From the NCBI RefSeq assembly GCF_024055895.1, contig NZ_JAMXLE010000001.1, forward strand, positions 806,001 to 870,000: a stretch of DNA of 64,000 nucleotides, written 5' to 3'. Below are positions 34,785 to 47,208 of the stretch, piece by piece. Within the stretch, counting starts at the first letter, position 1; each line of letters begins with the position of its first letter. The translations under genes and the position numbers were made by a program. Below the pieces are notes generated by a model. It was not told the origin of the DNA, ran no database searches, and saw only the letters and a program-made list of their open reading frames with translations. Source of the stretch: Rhizobium sp. L1K21 (GTDB lineage Bacteria > Pseudomonadota > Alphaproteobacteria > Rhizobiales > Rhizobiaceae).

Positions 34785-35605
34785 CTTTGGCTCTGGCTCT
34801 GGCTTTGCCCCTGTTCTTCGACCTTGATCGTCACCTTCATATCCTCGCCGGAAATGCCGGTGACCATGCCTGAAATCGGGCCTGCATCCCGGTAATCAAG
34901 GCCGCTGGCGATCCGCACATAATGCTCGTCGGGACAAATATTGTTTGCCGGATCGAAGCCAACCCAGCCCAGACCCTCCAGGTGCACCTCGGCCCAGGCA
35001 TGACTTGCTGTCTGCTCCTGCTGTTCCGGCATCATCAGGTATCCGGACACATAGCGGGCCGGCAGACCCAGACTACGCGCTGCCGAAATGAAGATGTGCG
35101 CGTGATCCTGGCAAACGCCGGATTTCTGTTCCAGCGCCTGTTCTGCCGATGTTGCCGAGGTCGTGGTGCCTGGCACATAGGCCACCTTTTCGTGGATGGC
35201 GGCCATCAGGGAGTGCATGCGGGCGAGCTCGTCACCCGGCTCCAGTGTCTTTACAAGATCGCGCACCAGCTTGCCGGCTTTCGTCAGCGGCGTTTCGCGG
35301 CGGAAAAGCCACAACGGGGCGAAAGATTTATGCTGGCCGAAAACGCCACTGCGATCAAGCGTTTCCACCTCGCCATTTGCTGTGATGCGGATGACGTGCT
35401 GGTCGCCGTTGGTGGAGACCAGTTCAGTGCGATTGCCGTATTGGTCGATGTAGAAAACCTCCGGCTCGGCCCCTTCAACCTTGGTCTCCCAGGAGATCAC
35501 ATTCTGGGTCGGTCCGGTTTCCGGTGTCAGGCGCAGGCGTTGCAGCGAGTGCTGGACCGGTTCACTGTAAACATATTCCGTCGTGTGGCTGATTTTCAGT
35601 CGCAT
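34781..35605 (-). CDS. Transglutaminase-like cysteine protease-fold protein
   Basis: This 274-residue protein has the bacterial transglutaminase N-terminal beta region (MRLKISHTTEYVYSEPVQHSLQRLRLTP) and the catalytic core with Cys in KSGVCQDHAHIFISAAR, His in TASHAWAEVHLEGLGWVGF and Asp in DPANN. It may cut or cross-link peptides. It sits 20 bases after an alpha-E gene and downstream of an ATP-grasp gene, the conserved trio predicted to make and process a peptide modification. The C-terminus is a Gln-Ser repeat (QGQSQSQSQS) encoded by tandem six-base units, an easy site for length change. Confidence 0.88.
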   Translation of the reverse strand: MRLKISHTTEYVYSEPVQHSLQRLRLTPETGPTQNVISWETKVEGAEPEVFYIDQYGNRTELVSTNGDQHVIRITANGEVETLDRSGVFGQHKSFAPLWLFRRETPLTKAGKLVRDLVKTLEPGDELARMHSLMAAIHEKVAYVPGTTTSATSAEQALEQKSGVCQDHAHIFISAARSLGLPARYVSGYLMMPEQQEQTASHAWAEVHLEGLGWVGFDPANNICPDEHYVRIASGLDYRDAGPISGMVTGISGEDMKVTIKVEEQGQSQSQSQS

Positions 35606-35625
35606 CGCTTCAAGGTCCGTCGTTC

Positions 35626-36564
35626 TCAGTAAAAGCGATAGCCTTCGGAAATTTCCAGGCCAAGCTTGTTGTTGTGGTGGATGAATTCTTCGATGAATTC
35701 GTGCAAGCCCTGATCCATGATTTCTTCAATCGAACCCTTTTGCAGCGATTTCAAGGTCGCGGCCGCGGTGTCATGGGCTTTAATCGTCTGGCCATATTGT
35801 TTGGCCAGATAGCCGAGGTTTGAGCACATCTTTTCATAACAATAAGCCAGCGAGCGCGGCATCTGGCTGTTCAGGATGAGAAAATCGGCGATATGGGCCG
35901 GGGTAATTTCGCCATCATAGGCCCAGCCGAAAGCGCGGTAGGCCGAGACCGACCGCAGGATCGATTCCCACTGAACGTTGTCCAGCGACGAGCCGATATG
36001 GGAGAGCGAGGGCAGGAGCACGTAATATTTCACATCGAGAATACGTGCCGTGTTGTCAGCCCGCTCGATGAACGTTCCCATGCGGGCGAAATTATAGCCG
36101 TCGTTTCGAAGCGTGGTGCCGTGAAACGCGCCACGCACGAGGCCGGCCCGCTGCTTGATGCTGCCGATCACGGCGGGCAGATCCTGCTGGCGAACCCGGC
36201 GCGCCAGCAGTTGCTTCATGTCGATCCAGAATTCGTTCGTGGCTTCCCAGCATTCGCGGGTCAGCGCAGTGCGCACCATGCGGCCGTTGCTGCGCGCCGA
36301 ATCGATGCAGTGCATGATGCTGGACGGGTTGTTCTTGCCCCTCAGCATGAAATCAACAGCATCCACGCTCGTCACGTCGTCATAGGACTCGCTATAGGCG
36401 GTGTGCATGCCTGCACTTTGCAGCACGCCCTCCCAATCACCCTGTTCTCCGGATGAATGGGTCAGTGACATTCTCAGGCCCGCATCCAGAAGACGGGCGA
36501 TATTTTCGGCTCTCTCGATATAGCGGAACATCCAGTAGAGGCCGTTTGCAGTTCTTCCCAGCAT
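35626..36564 (-). CDS. Alpha-E domain (DUF403) protein
   Basis: This 312-residue all-helical protein matches the alpha-E family over its full length: MLGRTANGLYWMFRYIERAENIARLLDAGLRM at the start, FIERADNTARILDVKYYVLLPS in the middle, and the second repeat NSQMPRSLAYCYEKMCSNLGYLA. Alpha-E proteins always travel with circularly permuted ATP-grasp enzymes and are thought to serve in a peptide-ligation system. It is placed 14 bases after the ATP-grasp gene. GAGAGG precedes the ATG at 36564. Confidence 0.9.
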   Translation of the reverse strand: MLGRTANGLYWMFRYIERAENIARLLDAGLRMSLTHSSGEQGDWEGVLQSAGMHTAYSESYDDVTSVDAVDFMLRGKNNPSSIMHCIDSARSNGRMVRTALTRECWEATNEFWIDMKQLLARRVRQQDLPAVIGSIKQRAGLVRGAFHGTTLRNDGYNFARMGTFIERADNTARILDVKYYVLLPSLSHIGSSLDNVQWESILRSVSAYRAFGWAYDGEITPAHIADFLILNSQMPRSLAYCYEKMCSNLGYLAKQYGQTIKAHDTAAATLKSLQKGSIEEIMDQGLHEFIEEFIHHNNKLGLEISEGYRFY

Positions 36565-36578
36565 GTGTCAGCCTCTCA

Positions 36579-37988
36579 TCAATCTTCCAGAACCCAGGTG
36601 TCCTTCGTGCCGCCGCCTTGCGAGGAGTTGACGACGAGCGACCCCTCCTTCAACGCGACACGGGTCAGGCCACCAGGGATGATCTGAATGTTTTTCGAGA
36701 CCAGCACGAAGGGGCGCAGATCGACATGGCGTGGTGCGATCCCGTTTTTCACCAGGATTGGCACCGTAGATAGCGACAGCGTTGGCTGGGCAATGTAGTT
36801 GTTGGGCTTGGCGGCGAGCTTGGCGGCAAAGTCAGAACGTTCCTTCTTCGTGGCCGTGGGGCCAACCAGCATTCCGTAACCACCTGAACCATGCACTTCC
36901 TTCACCACCAGCTCTTCGAGGTGTTCCAGCACATATTTCAGACTGTCGGGCTCCGAACAGCGCCAGGTCGGCACGTTTTCCAGGAGGGCCTTGCGGCCGG
37001 TGTAGAACTCGACGATTTCGGGCATGTAGGAATAGATGGCCTTATCGTCGGCAATGCCGGTGCCGGGCGCATTGGCAATGGTGATATTGCCGGCGCGGTA
37101 GACATCCATGATGCCGGGAATGCCAAGCGCGGAATCTGGGCGGAAGGTGAGCGGATCAAGGAAGTCGTCATCCACACGGCGATAGAGAACGTCGATCGTC
37201 TTGTAGCCCAATGTCGTGCGCATACAGACCTTGCCGTCGATCACGCGCAAGTCGGAGCCTTCAACCAGTTCCACACCCATCTGATCGGCCAGAAAGGCAT
37301 GCTCGTAAAAGGCGGAATTGTAGATGCCGGGTGTGAGAACGGCGACGCGCGGCCTGCCGTCGCAACCGGGTGGTGCCAGTGATTCCAGGCTTTGGCGTAA
37401 GAGGGCGGGATAATCTTCCACCGGGCGCACCCGGTTCCGCTGGAACAGATCGGGGAACATCTGCATCATCGTTTCCCGGTTTTCCAGCATATAGGAAACG
37501 CCGGACGGCGTGCGCGCATTGTCTTCCAGAACGTAGAACTGGTCTTCGCCAGTGCGCACGATATCGGTACCGACGATGTGCGTATAGACGCCGCCAGGCG
37601 GGCGCATGCCGATCATTTCGGGCAGGAACGCGTCGTTTCTTTCGATCAGTTCGCGGGGCAGGCGGCCTGCCTTGATGATTTCCTGCTTGTGGTAGATGTC
37701 ATCCAGAAAAGCATTCAGCGCCATCACGCGCTGTTCGATGCCTTGGGCCAGTTTTCGCCATTCATTGGCTGCGATGATCCGGGGGATGAGATCGAAGGGG
37801 ATGAGTTTCTCGGAGGAATCTTCGTGTCCGTAGACTGCGAAGGTTATGCCGGTCTTGCGAAAGATGTTTTCGGCATCTCTCGATTTGACCATCAGGCTAC
37901 CGGGTTCCTGTGCGGAATACCATTCGTAATAGTTTTTGTATGGTTCCCTGGGCGCGGATCCCGCATTCAACATTTCATCGAATGCCAA
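36579..37988 (-). CDS. Circularly permuted type 2 ATP-grasp protein
   Basis: This protein of about 469 residues matches the circularly permuted ATP-grasp family (DUF404/DUF407): FDEMLNAGSAPREPYKNYYEWYSAQEP at the start, GVSYMLENRETMMQMFPDLF, RRVDDDFLDPLTFRPDSALGIPGIMDVYRAGNITIANAPGTGIADDKAIYSYMPEIVEFY, and VVKEVHGSGGYGMLVGP with the nucleotide-binding lysine. Such enzymes form amide bonds with ATP. TTG 37988 behind GAGGGA gives the usual family length. It leads the operon with alpha-E, transglutaminase and a pentapeptide-repeat gene. The product of this system is not known. Confidence 0.9.
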   Translation of the reverse strand: MAFDEMLNAGSAPREPYKNYYEWYSAQEPGSLMVKSRDAENIFRKTGITFAVYGHEDSSEKLIPFDLIPRIIAANEWRKLAQGIEQRVMALNAFLDDIYHKQEIIKAGRLPRELIERNDAFLPEMIGMRPPGGVYTHIVGTDIVRTGEDQFYVLEDNARTPSGVSYMLENRETMMQMFPDLFQRNRVRPVEDYPALLRQSLESLAPPGCDGRPRVAVLTPGIYNSAFYEHAFLADQMGVELVEGSDLRVIDGKVCMRTTLGYKTIDVLYRRVDDDFLDPLTFRPDSALGIPGIMDVYRAGNITIANAPGTGIADDKAIYSYMPEIVEFYTGRKALLENVPTWRCSEPDSLKYVLEHLEELVVKEVHGSGGYGMLVGPTATKKERSDFAAKLAAKPNNYIAQPTLSLSTVPILVKNGIAPRHVDLRPFVLVSKNIQIIPGGLTRVALKEGSLVVNSSQGGGTKDTWVLED

Positions 37989-38140
37989 TGCTTTGTTCCC
38001 TCTGTTTTTTTCATTTGAATACAACACGAGAGGGAATGCAAGAAGCATGCACAGTTTTAGCGGAAAACGTATGCTTCGATTAAGCCACTGATATAAATAG
38101 TAAATTTAGATACTCATATCGCTTCTGGCAAAAAATGATG

Positions 38141-38166
38141 AAAAAAAAGCCTGCTTTGTGGCAGGC
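38141..38166 (-). terminator. Rho-independent terminator for the DEAD-box helicase gene
   Basis: GCCTGC and GCAGGC pair around TTTGTG, followed in the minus direction by eight T. It is 110 bases past the helicase stop and upstream of the ATP-grasp operon. A second hairpin (AGCGCCGG at 38239-38246 with CCGGCGCT at 38262-38269) lies between, with T-run on the opposite strand. Confidence 0.82.
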
Positions 38167-38276
38167 CCTGTTACACGTTTGGCTTTGCTGCGTAAAATTT
38201 GGGCAGTCCGTTAGGTGCGTTCATCCTTGCAGCCGGGAAGCGCCGGTCAGCATCAGGCTGCCCGGCGCTTTTTCTG

Positions 38277-39620
38277 TCAGTTCGCGCCGGACTGGCGGCG
38301 CTCGGCGTTGCGGTTCGGCCGGCGGCGATTTGTATTGTTGTTGCCGCCTGCGTTTGCACGCCGTTTGTTCTTGTTGCGTGCAGGGCGCTGTTGACCGGGT
38401 GCGCGTTCGCCGCCCTCGCTCTTGGCCTGCTGTCCGCCACGTCCACGACGGCGTGCAGGTTGTGCGGATTTGGCCGGGCGTTCGTTTGCCGGTGGCTCGC
38501 CGCTTGCAACAGTCAGTGCGATGCCGGTAAGCTTTTCGATATCGCGCAGCAGCTTGATGTCGTCCGGTGCGCAGAATGCGATGGCAATGCCGTCGCGACC
38601 GGCGCGCGCGGTGCGACCGATGCGGTGAACATAGGCGTCCGGCACCGTGGGCAGGTCGTAGTTGTAAACGTGGGTAACGCCTGGAATATCGATCCCGCGG
38701 GCTGCAACATCGGTTGCCACCAGCACGCGTGCCTCACCGTCCTTGAACGCCTTCAATGCCCGTTCGCGCTGGCCCTGGCTTTTGTTGCCGTGGATGGAGG
38801 CAGCGGCAAAGCCGATATTAATCAGGTGCTTGGACAGCTTTTCAGCACTGTGCTTGGTGCGCAGGAAAACGATCGAGCGGCCGTCGGGATTTTCCTTTAG
38901 CGTGTCGCGCAGAATTTGCGCCTTCTGGTCGCGTCCAGCCACGAAATGGACGAACTGCTCAACCTTGTCGGCAGCCTTGCCGGGCGGGTTGACTTCCACC
39001 TTTGCCGGATCGGTCAGATAGTCTGCGGCCAGATCGGCTATGGCTTTCGGCATTGTGGCCGAGAACAGCATGGTCTGGCGCTTCTTCGGCACCAGTCTGA
39101 CGATCTTGCGCAGGTCGTGGATGAAGCCGAGGTCGAGCATCTGATCGGCTTCGTCCAGGACGAGGTAACGCGTGGCCGTCAGGTTCAAGGCGCGGCGTTC
39201 GGTCAGGTCGATCAGACGTCCAGGCGTTGCCACCAGAATGTCGGTGCCGCGTGCCAGCACTTCGGTCTGGCGGTTGATGGAGGCGCCGCCGACAACGATG
39301 TTGACCTTGAGTTTCGTCTGGCGCACGAGCGCCTTCAGGTTGGTCGCAATCTGGGTCACGAGTTCGCGCGTCGGAGCCAGGATCAGCGCACGGACAGCCT
39401 TCGGCTCGCGCTGTGCTTCGTCGCGCAGCAGGTGTTCAATCAGCGGCAGGCCGAAAGCGGCGGTCTTGCCGGTGCCGGTCTGGGCGAGGCCGATCAGGTC
39501 GCGGCCAGAGAGAACGACAGGAATGGCTTGTTTCTGGATGGGGGTGGGTTCGGAGAAGTTCAGCGCTTCAAGAGCTGCCAGGTTTTTCGGGCCGAGGCCC
39601 AAATCGGAAAACTTCGTCAA
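38277..39620 (-). CDS. DEAD-box RNA helicase (RhlE type)
   Basis: This 447-residue RNA helicase carries all motifs: the Q motif FSEPTPIQKQAIP, AQTGTGKTAAFGLPL, APTRELVTQI, TPGRLIDL, VLDEADQMLDLGF, FSATMP, VATDVAARGIDIPGV and YVHRIGRTARAGRDG. The C-terminal tail after residue 375 is Arg/Gly/Asn-rich (RRRGRGGQQ, NKNKRRANAGG), typical of RhlE-type helicases and likely to bind RNA. It unwinds structured RNA in ribosome assembly or decay, often in the cold. TTG 39620 with AAAGG upstream is preferred over another TTG nine codons earlier. The gene is alone, divergent from ade. Confidence 0.92.
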   Translation of the reverse strand: MTKFSDLGLGPKNLAALEALNFSEPTPIQKQAIPVVLSGRDLIGLAQTGTGKTAAFGLPLIEHLLRDEAQREPKAVRALILAPTRELVTQIATNLKALVRQTKLKVNIVVGGASINRQTEVLARGTDILVATPGRLIDLTERRALNLTATRYLVLDEADQMLDLGFIHDLRKIVRLVPKKRQTMLFSATMPKAIADLAADYLTDPAKVEVNPPGKAADKVEQFVHFVAGRDQKAQILRDTLKENPDGRSIVFLRTKHSAEKLSKHLINIGFAAASIHGNKSQGQRERALKAFKDGEARVLVATDVAARGIDIPGVTHVYNYDLPTVPDAYVHRIGRTARAGRDGIAIAFCAPDDIKLLRDIEKLTGIALTVASGEPPANERPAKSAQPARRRGRGGQQAKSEGGERAPGQQRPARNKNKRRANAGGNNNTNRRRPNRNAERRQSGAN

Positions 39621-39978
39621 AATATATACCTTTCGAGGCGTGCGCAAAACAGCAAATGCCGGAAGCCCAGGGTTTGGTTTCCGGTTGCGTTCAGCGTCAA
39701 GAACCCCGCGTGAAATGGGAACTTGTGAGTTTCAAGATTTGCTTAGAGGCGCGTGCCGTATTCGGTTTCTTACGCGCCTGGTTCAATTGCCGTTTTTTGT
39801 TGGACGGCGGCCCGCTCACGCTGCGGCCTGCAATAGATAAGCTGGCCAGCTTGTCCTATTAATCGCGCCGTTTGTCAAGCATTTCCTTTCGCTTGCATCG
39901 GCGCTGTCCAATCCTGTTGAGCTTTGGCAGCCGGCAGGCTAACCTTTACGGATTGAGAATAAAGACAAAGGCATTTCA
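39621..39978. other. Intergenic region between DEAD-box helicase and adenine deaminase
   Basis: These 358 bases hold the divergent promoters of both genes and no convincing open frame. An 8-bp inverted repeat (AGGCGCGT at 39747-39754 with ACGCGCCT at 39772-39779) could fold in a long helicase leader, as cold-induced helicase messages often have. No purine riboswitch was recognised before ade. Confidence 0.4.
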
Positions 39979-41676
39979 ATGGTTTCTTCGCTCGAGCGCC
40001 GGATTGATCAGGGTACTGGTCGCCAGAAAGCGGATATTGTTCTCAAAGGCGGACAGTTTTTCGATCTCGTGACCGGTGCGCTTGTCGCTTCCGATATTGC
40101 CATCTGCGGCGACACCGTCGTTGGCACATGTGGTGACTACGAAGGGGAAACCGAAATCGACGTATCGGGGCGGATCGTGGTTCCCGGCTTCATTGATACG
40201 CATCTGCATATTGAAAGCTCACTCGTGACACCGCACGAGTTCGACCGCTGTGTTTTGCCCTATGGCGTGACCACTGCGATTTGCGATCCGCATGAAATTG
40301 CCAATGTGCTGGGGGCAACGGGCATTGAGTATTTCCTGAACTCAGCACTCGAAACCATCATGGATATTCGCGTTCAGCTTTCCTCCTGCGTTCCGGCGAC
40401 CCATCTGGAAACATCCGGAGCCGATCTGCCGGTCGAAAAGCTGCTGCCATATCGGGGCCATCCCAAGGTTATCGGCCTTGCGGAGTTCATGAATTTTCCA
40501 GGCGTCGTCCACAAGGACCCGATCTGCATGGCCAAGCTCGAGGCCTTCCAAGGCGGGCATATTGATGGGCATGCACCGCTCTTGAGCGGCTATGACCTCA
40601 ACGGCTATCTATCTGCCGGGGTGCGCACTGAGCATGAGACGACCAATGTCCCCGAAGCGATGGAGAAGATCCGCAAGGGGATGCATATCCTTGTGCGCGA
40701 GGGCTCGGTTTCCAAAGACCTTGAAGCGCTGATTCCCATCATTACCGAGCGGCTGTCGCCCTTTCTGGCGCTTTGCACCGACGACCGCAATCCGCTCGAT
40801 ATCGCGGAGCAGGGCCATCTCGATTACCTGATCCGAACGGCGATTGCGCGCGGCGTGGAGCCGCTGGCGATTTATCGGGCGGCCTCAATCTCTGCGGCAA
40901 GGGCGTTCGGTCTTCGTGATCGCGGGCTTGTAGCGCCCGGCTGGCGAGCCGATCTGGTGGTGATCGACAGTCTTGAGGGGTGCCATGCTGATATGGTGTT
41001 TGCTGCCGGGCGACTGGTCACCGATGCGCTTTTTGCCAGCCGCAAATCTGTGGCTCCTGTGGGATTGGAAAGTGTCAAGGCCCGCGAAGTGCAGGCCGCT
41101 GATTTCGTGATCCCCGCAACGGAGGGCGAGAGTTCGGTCATCGGGGTCATGCCCGGCAAGATCATCACCGAACACAGGCGTTACCGCCTGCCGGTGGTGG
41201 GCAATGAGACAACAGCGGACTTTGAGCGGGATATTCTCAAAGTTGCCGTGGTTGAGCGTCATGGCAAGAACGGAAATCACGCGAACGGCTTCGTTCAGGG
41301 TTTTGGTCTGAAGAGGGGAGCGATTGCCTCAACGGTTGGACATGACAGCCACAATATCTGCGTGGTGGGGGCAAGCGATGAGGATATGGCTGTCGCCGTC
41401 AACCGTCTGTCCGATATCAATGGCGGTTTTGTCGTGGTGGAAAATGGCAAGGTGACAGGCGAGATCGCCTTGCCAATTGCGGGTCTGATGAGTCTGGAAC
41501 CTTACGAAACGGTTCGCGATATCCTCAAAGATTTGAGAAAGGCGGCCTTCAATCTCGGCGCGACGCTGGATGAACCGTTCCTGCAACTGGCCTTTCTGCC
41601 GCTGCCGGTCATCCCGCATCTGAAGATTTCGGATCGCGGTCTGGTGGATGTGGATCAGTTTGCCATTATCGGCTGA
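39979..41676 (+). CDS. ade: Adenine deaminase
   Basis: This 565-residue amidohydrolase-superfamily enzyme converts adenine to hypoxanthine and ammonia in purine salvage or catabolism. The metal site is in [17 protein letters not shown] (HxH), with [12 protein letters not shown], the histidines of [12 protein letters not shown] and the aspartate in [11 protein letters not shown]; the C-terminal half has [25 protein letters not shown]. The full length matches bacterial Ade. ATG 39979 follows AAAGG. It is followed by a 270-base palindromic element rather than a simple terminator. Confidence 0.93.
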   Translation: MVSSLERRIDQGTGRQKADIVLKGGQFFDLVTGALVASDIAICGDTVVGTCGDYEGETEIDVSGRIVVPGFIDTHLHIESSLVTPHEFDRCVLPYGVTTAICDPHEIANVLGATGIEYFLNSALETIMDIRVQLSSCVPATHLETSGADLPVEKLLPYRGHPKVIGLAEFMNFPGVVHKDPICMAKLEAFQGGHIDGHAPLLSGYDLNGYLSAGVRTEHETTNVPEAMEKIRKGMHILVREGSVSKDLEALIPIITERLSPFLALCTDDRNPLDIAEQGHLDYLIRTAIARGVEPLAIYRAASISAARAFGLRDRGLVAPGWRADLVVIDSLEGCHADMVFAAGRLVTDALFASRKSVAPVGLESVKAREVQAADFVIPATEGESSVIGVMPGKIITEHRRYRLPVVGNETTADFERDILKVAVVERHGKNGNHANGFVQGFGLKRGAIASTVGHDSHNICVVGASDEDMAVAVNRLSDINGGFVVVENGKVTGEIALPIAGLMSLEPYETVRDILKDLRKAAFNLGATLDEPFLQLAFLPLPVIPHLKISDRGLVDVDQFAIIG

Positions 41677-41689
41677 CGGGTGCGCGGCC

Positions 41690-41959
41690 AGAGCATCGGG
41701 CGATAATATTAAGCCATTCTGCGGCAAGGAATTTCCGTCAGGATCGAGGACTTTACCGAAGGCTGTACCCGCAGGTACAGTCGAGGTGAAGGCCGACGAT
41801 GATGGCGGAAATTGGTGCCGCCCGAAGGGTTGGCCGAAACCGGCCCGCCACAGCGTCGAAGGGTTTGACTGTAGCTTTGGCTACAGCCTGCACCCTTCTC
41901 CTCGTGGAACGAACCGGTTTGGGCCAACAGAATGGATCAATATTATCGCCCGTTGCTCT
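41690..41959. repeat. 270-bp imperfect palindromic intergenic element (MITE-like)
   Basis: The two ends are 32-base inverted repeats with 29 matches (41690-41721 and 41928-41959, beginning AGAGCA and containing CGGGCGATAATATT). The symmetry continues inward at identical offsets (AGGCTGTA and TACAGTC blocks), and each arm holds its own small hairpin: CTGTACC-CGCA-GGTACAG at 41763-41780 and CTGTAGC-TTTG-GCTACAG at 41869-41886. A GGCCG-AAAC-CGGCC hairpin is near the centre. The element fills the gap between ade and the hybrid kinase stop. No gene is convincing inside it. Confidence 0.65.
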
Positions 41960-41960
41960 A

Positions 41961-45599
<3,639 letters not shown>

Positions 45600-45691
45600 G
45601 CGCTCTTCCCTCGGGTGTCACCGGTATGCGGTAATGTGGATCATGCTTAGCGCCAATCCTTAACACTACGCACGATAACGAAGGGTTAACC

Positions 45692-45889
45692 ATGCAAGCG
45701 GAAGTGCGTTCAGAGGATGAAAAGTTTGTTTTTGCAACCTGGATGCGATGCTTGATATTGGGCGGTCTTTTGGCAGCCTGCCTATTGCCATCCAAAATGA
45801 ACAGGTCCGGACAAGTTTGTCATGTCATCAAAGCGACACAAGCCGCTTTCCAAAGCTTGTTGCTTTGGATGGCGAATAATGAATATTGA
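45692..45889 (+). CDS. Possible small membrane protein (65 aa)
   Basis: This 65-residue frame has a plausible ribosome-binding site (AAGGG, six bases before the ATG) and one hydrophobic segment (CLILGGLLAACLLP) after a charged N-terminus. A plus-strand terminator follows about 80 bases later, and no other plus-strand gene is near, which supports a real plus-strand transcript. The protein has no recognised relatives and the codon pattern is not decisive, so the transcript could also be a non-coding RNA. Confidence 0.3.
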   Translation: MQAEVRSEDEKFVFATWMRCLILGGLLAACLLPSKMNRSGQVCHVIKATQAAFQSLLLWMANNEY

Positions 45890-45969
45890 CCTGCTACAGC
45901 GGCTGAAAGCACCAATCGAAGGGCAAAACAGATTGGCTTTCATATGTTTCTAACGACCGGCGGCAGAGT

Positions 45970-46013
45970 TGGCCTGTGTCATCTTTTAAGATGGCACAGG
46001 CCACTTCTTTTTC
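45970..46013 (+). terminator. Strong plus-strand terminator without an assigned upstream gene
   Basis: A 15-bp stem with one G-U pair (45971-45985 with 45988-46002) and a two-base loop is followed by ACTTCTTTTTC on the plus strand. Flanking recognised genes are on the minus strand. In the minus direction there is no T-run, so it can end arsR only as a plain hairpin. Confidence 0.7.
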
Positions 46014-46039
46014 AGGAACCTCGAAAAGAACACGGCTTT

Positions 46040-46357
46040 TCACGCGGCAGACTTGCCGCAGGAACCCTTCTCGAAGATACCGTTCAGTGTCTGCAGCATT
46101 TCGTGAACGCGCTCGTCAGTGCACGAGTAATAGATGGTTTGCGCATCGCGACGGGTCGCGACAAGATCCATGGCTCTGAGTTTTGATAGGTGCTGAGAAA
46201 GTGCCGATTGGCTGAGACCAATCTTGTCGGCAAGCGCCCCCACCGTGATCTCTGCCTCAACAAGATTGCATAAAATCAGAAGTCTTTTTGCGTTGGCCAT
46301 TGCGGAGAGGAACTCCGAGGCCGGGTCTGTATTATCGTGTAGAAATTTCAAGTCCAT
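46040..46357 (-). CDS. ArsR/SmtB-family regulator, NolR-like
   Basis: This 105-residue protein is a winged helix: SEFLSAMANAKRLLILCNLVEAEITVGALADKIGLSQSALSQHLSKLRAMDLVATRRDAQTIYYSC. The stretch is strikingly like NolR, the global regulator of Rhizobium nodulation and growth-phase genes (SAMAN-KRLLIL, VGALA-K-GLSQSALSQHLSKLRA, STRRDAQTIYYS in both). No metal-binding cysteine set (such as ELCVCDL) is seen in the recognition helix region, though Cys appear at the C-terminus (KGSCGK). ATG 46357 follows GAGGGA. It is monocistronic. Target genes are not evident in the window. Confidence 0.85.
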   Translation of the reverse strand: MDLKFLHDNTDPASEFLSAMANAKRLLILCNLVEAEITVGALADKIGLSQSALSQHLSKLRAMDLVATRRDAQTIYYSCTDERVHEMLQTLNGIFEKGSCGKSAA

Positions 46358-46476
46358 ATGTACCGATTCCCTCACATCTATAATGTGTGGGACTTTCCAG
46401 CAAACTTTACAAAAAATTGGCAAAAAAATCCCCGCCCGAGAATAACCCAAGTATGTAAAATTGTATATCGGCAAAC

Positions 46477-47208
46477 TTATGTATAATCGGCGAAAAAGCC
46501 GCTTTTCAGGATGTTTTTCACACCTTCTGTTTTCATGGTTTTTTGAAAAGCCAACCGTAAGAACTGACTGCCGCGCCTCAGGTCAAATCCTTCCGGATCA
46601 AGAGAGCAGACGACATAGTTCCCTAGTCGCGAATCTTCGTGGTCGCGATTTTTCCAGTCGCGATTTGCAATTTCCAGAAGTTTGTCCTGGTAATCAGCCA
46701 TCATGGTCGTCGCATCGGAGTCGATTGCCAGGTCGTTTTCAGTCAAAGCGTAGGCCTTCCCGAAACCGCCGTTGAGGCTGGCTCTTAATGGTCGTAGTCG
46801 CATGAAGAGGAAGTCTGCGAAATCGGCGTATAGCGCGGCCTTCTTGTGACGTCTCAGGAACCGGGCGCGAATGGTGCGGTCATCTTCGCTCTGCCGGGCC
46901 ACGGGAAGAGCATCGCACTGGATGGTCAGCCTTGGCGAGGCGAGGGGATCGCCCTTGCCGGGTTCTCCCACCAAGAGTGAGGCGCGAGCATCGGAAAGCA
47001 GCGCCTTTGTGTGCGCCGATAGCCGTGAGATGAGTATGACAGGCATGCCGTCGGGAGCGGTGCCAAGCAAAACCCGGCTGCAATTGGGATATCCGGTTTC
47101 AGGATCAAGAGCAGCAATCGACCCGAAGGGTGAACCGCGCAAGAGAAGCCGAGCTTGCCGGCGCGCGTCTTCATCTGTTTCCCTTATCGGATTGATCTTC
47201 TCACTCAT
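46477..47208 (-). CDS. HugZ-family protein (split-barrel, pyridoxamine-phosphate-oxidase-like)
   Basis: This 243-residue protein has an N-terminal flavin-reductase-like split barrel (ARLLLRGSPFGSIAALDPETGYPNCSRVLLGTAPDGMPVILISRLSAHTKALLSDARASLLVGEPGKGDPLASPRLTIQCDA) and a C-terminal DUF2470-like part (MADYQDKLLEIANRDWK, VCSLDPEGFDLRRG). This is the HugZ/HutZ architecture, linked to heme use or degradation. Its start overlaps the choV stop by 4 bases (ATGA), so it is translated as the fourth gene of the choline ABC operon, an unexpected partner. Whether it handles heme or another ligand is not established. Confidence 0.82.
   Translation of the reverse strand: MSEKINPIRETDEDARRQARLLLRGSPFGSIAALDPETGYPNCSRVLLGTAPDGMPVILISRLSAHTKALLSDARASLLVGEPGKGDPLASPRLTIQCDALPVARQSEDDRTIRARFLRRHKKAALYADFADFLFMRLRPLRASLNGGFGKAYALTENDLAIDSDATTMMADYQDKLLEIANRDWKNRDHEDSRLGNYVVCSLDPEGFDLRRGSQFLRLAFQKTMKTEGVKNILKSGFFADYT

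Noticed and set aside
38239-38269. Hairpin just after the DEAD-box helicase stop as its main terminator
   Set aside because: The T-run follows on the plus strand, opposite to the gene; the better terminator with eight T in the right direction is at 38141-38166.
39621-39978. Purine riboswitch before adenine deaminase
   Set aside because: The conserved loop-loop and junction sequences of a purine aptamer were not found; only a simple 8-bp inverted repeat is present.
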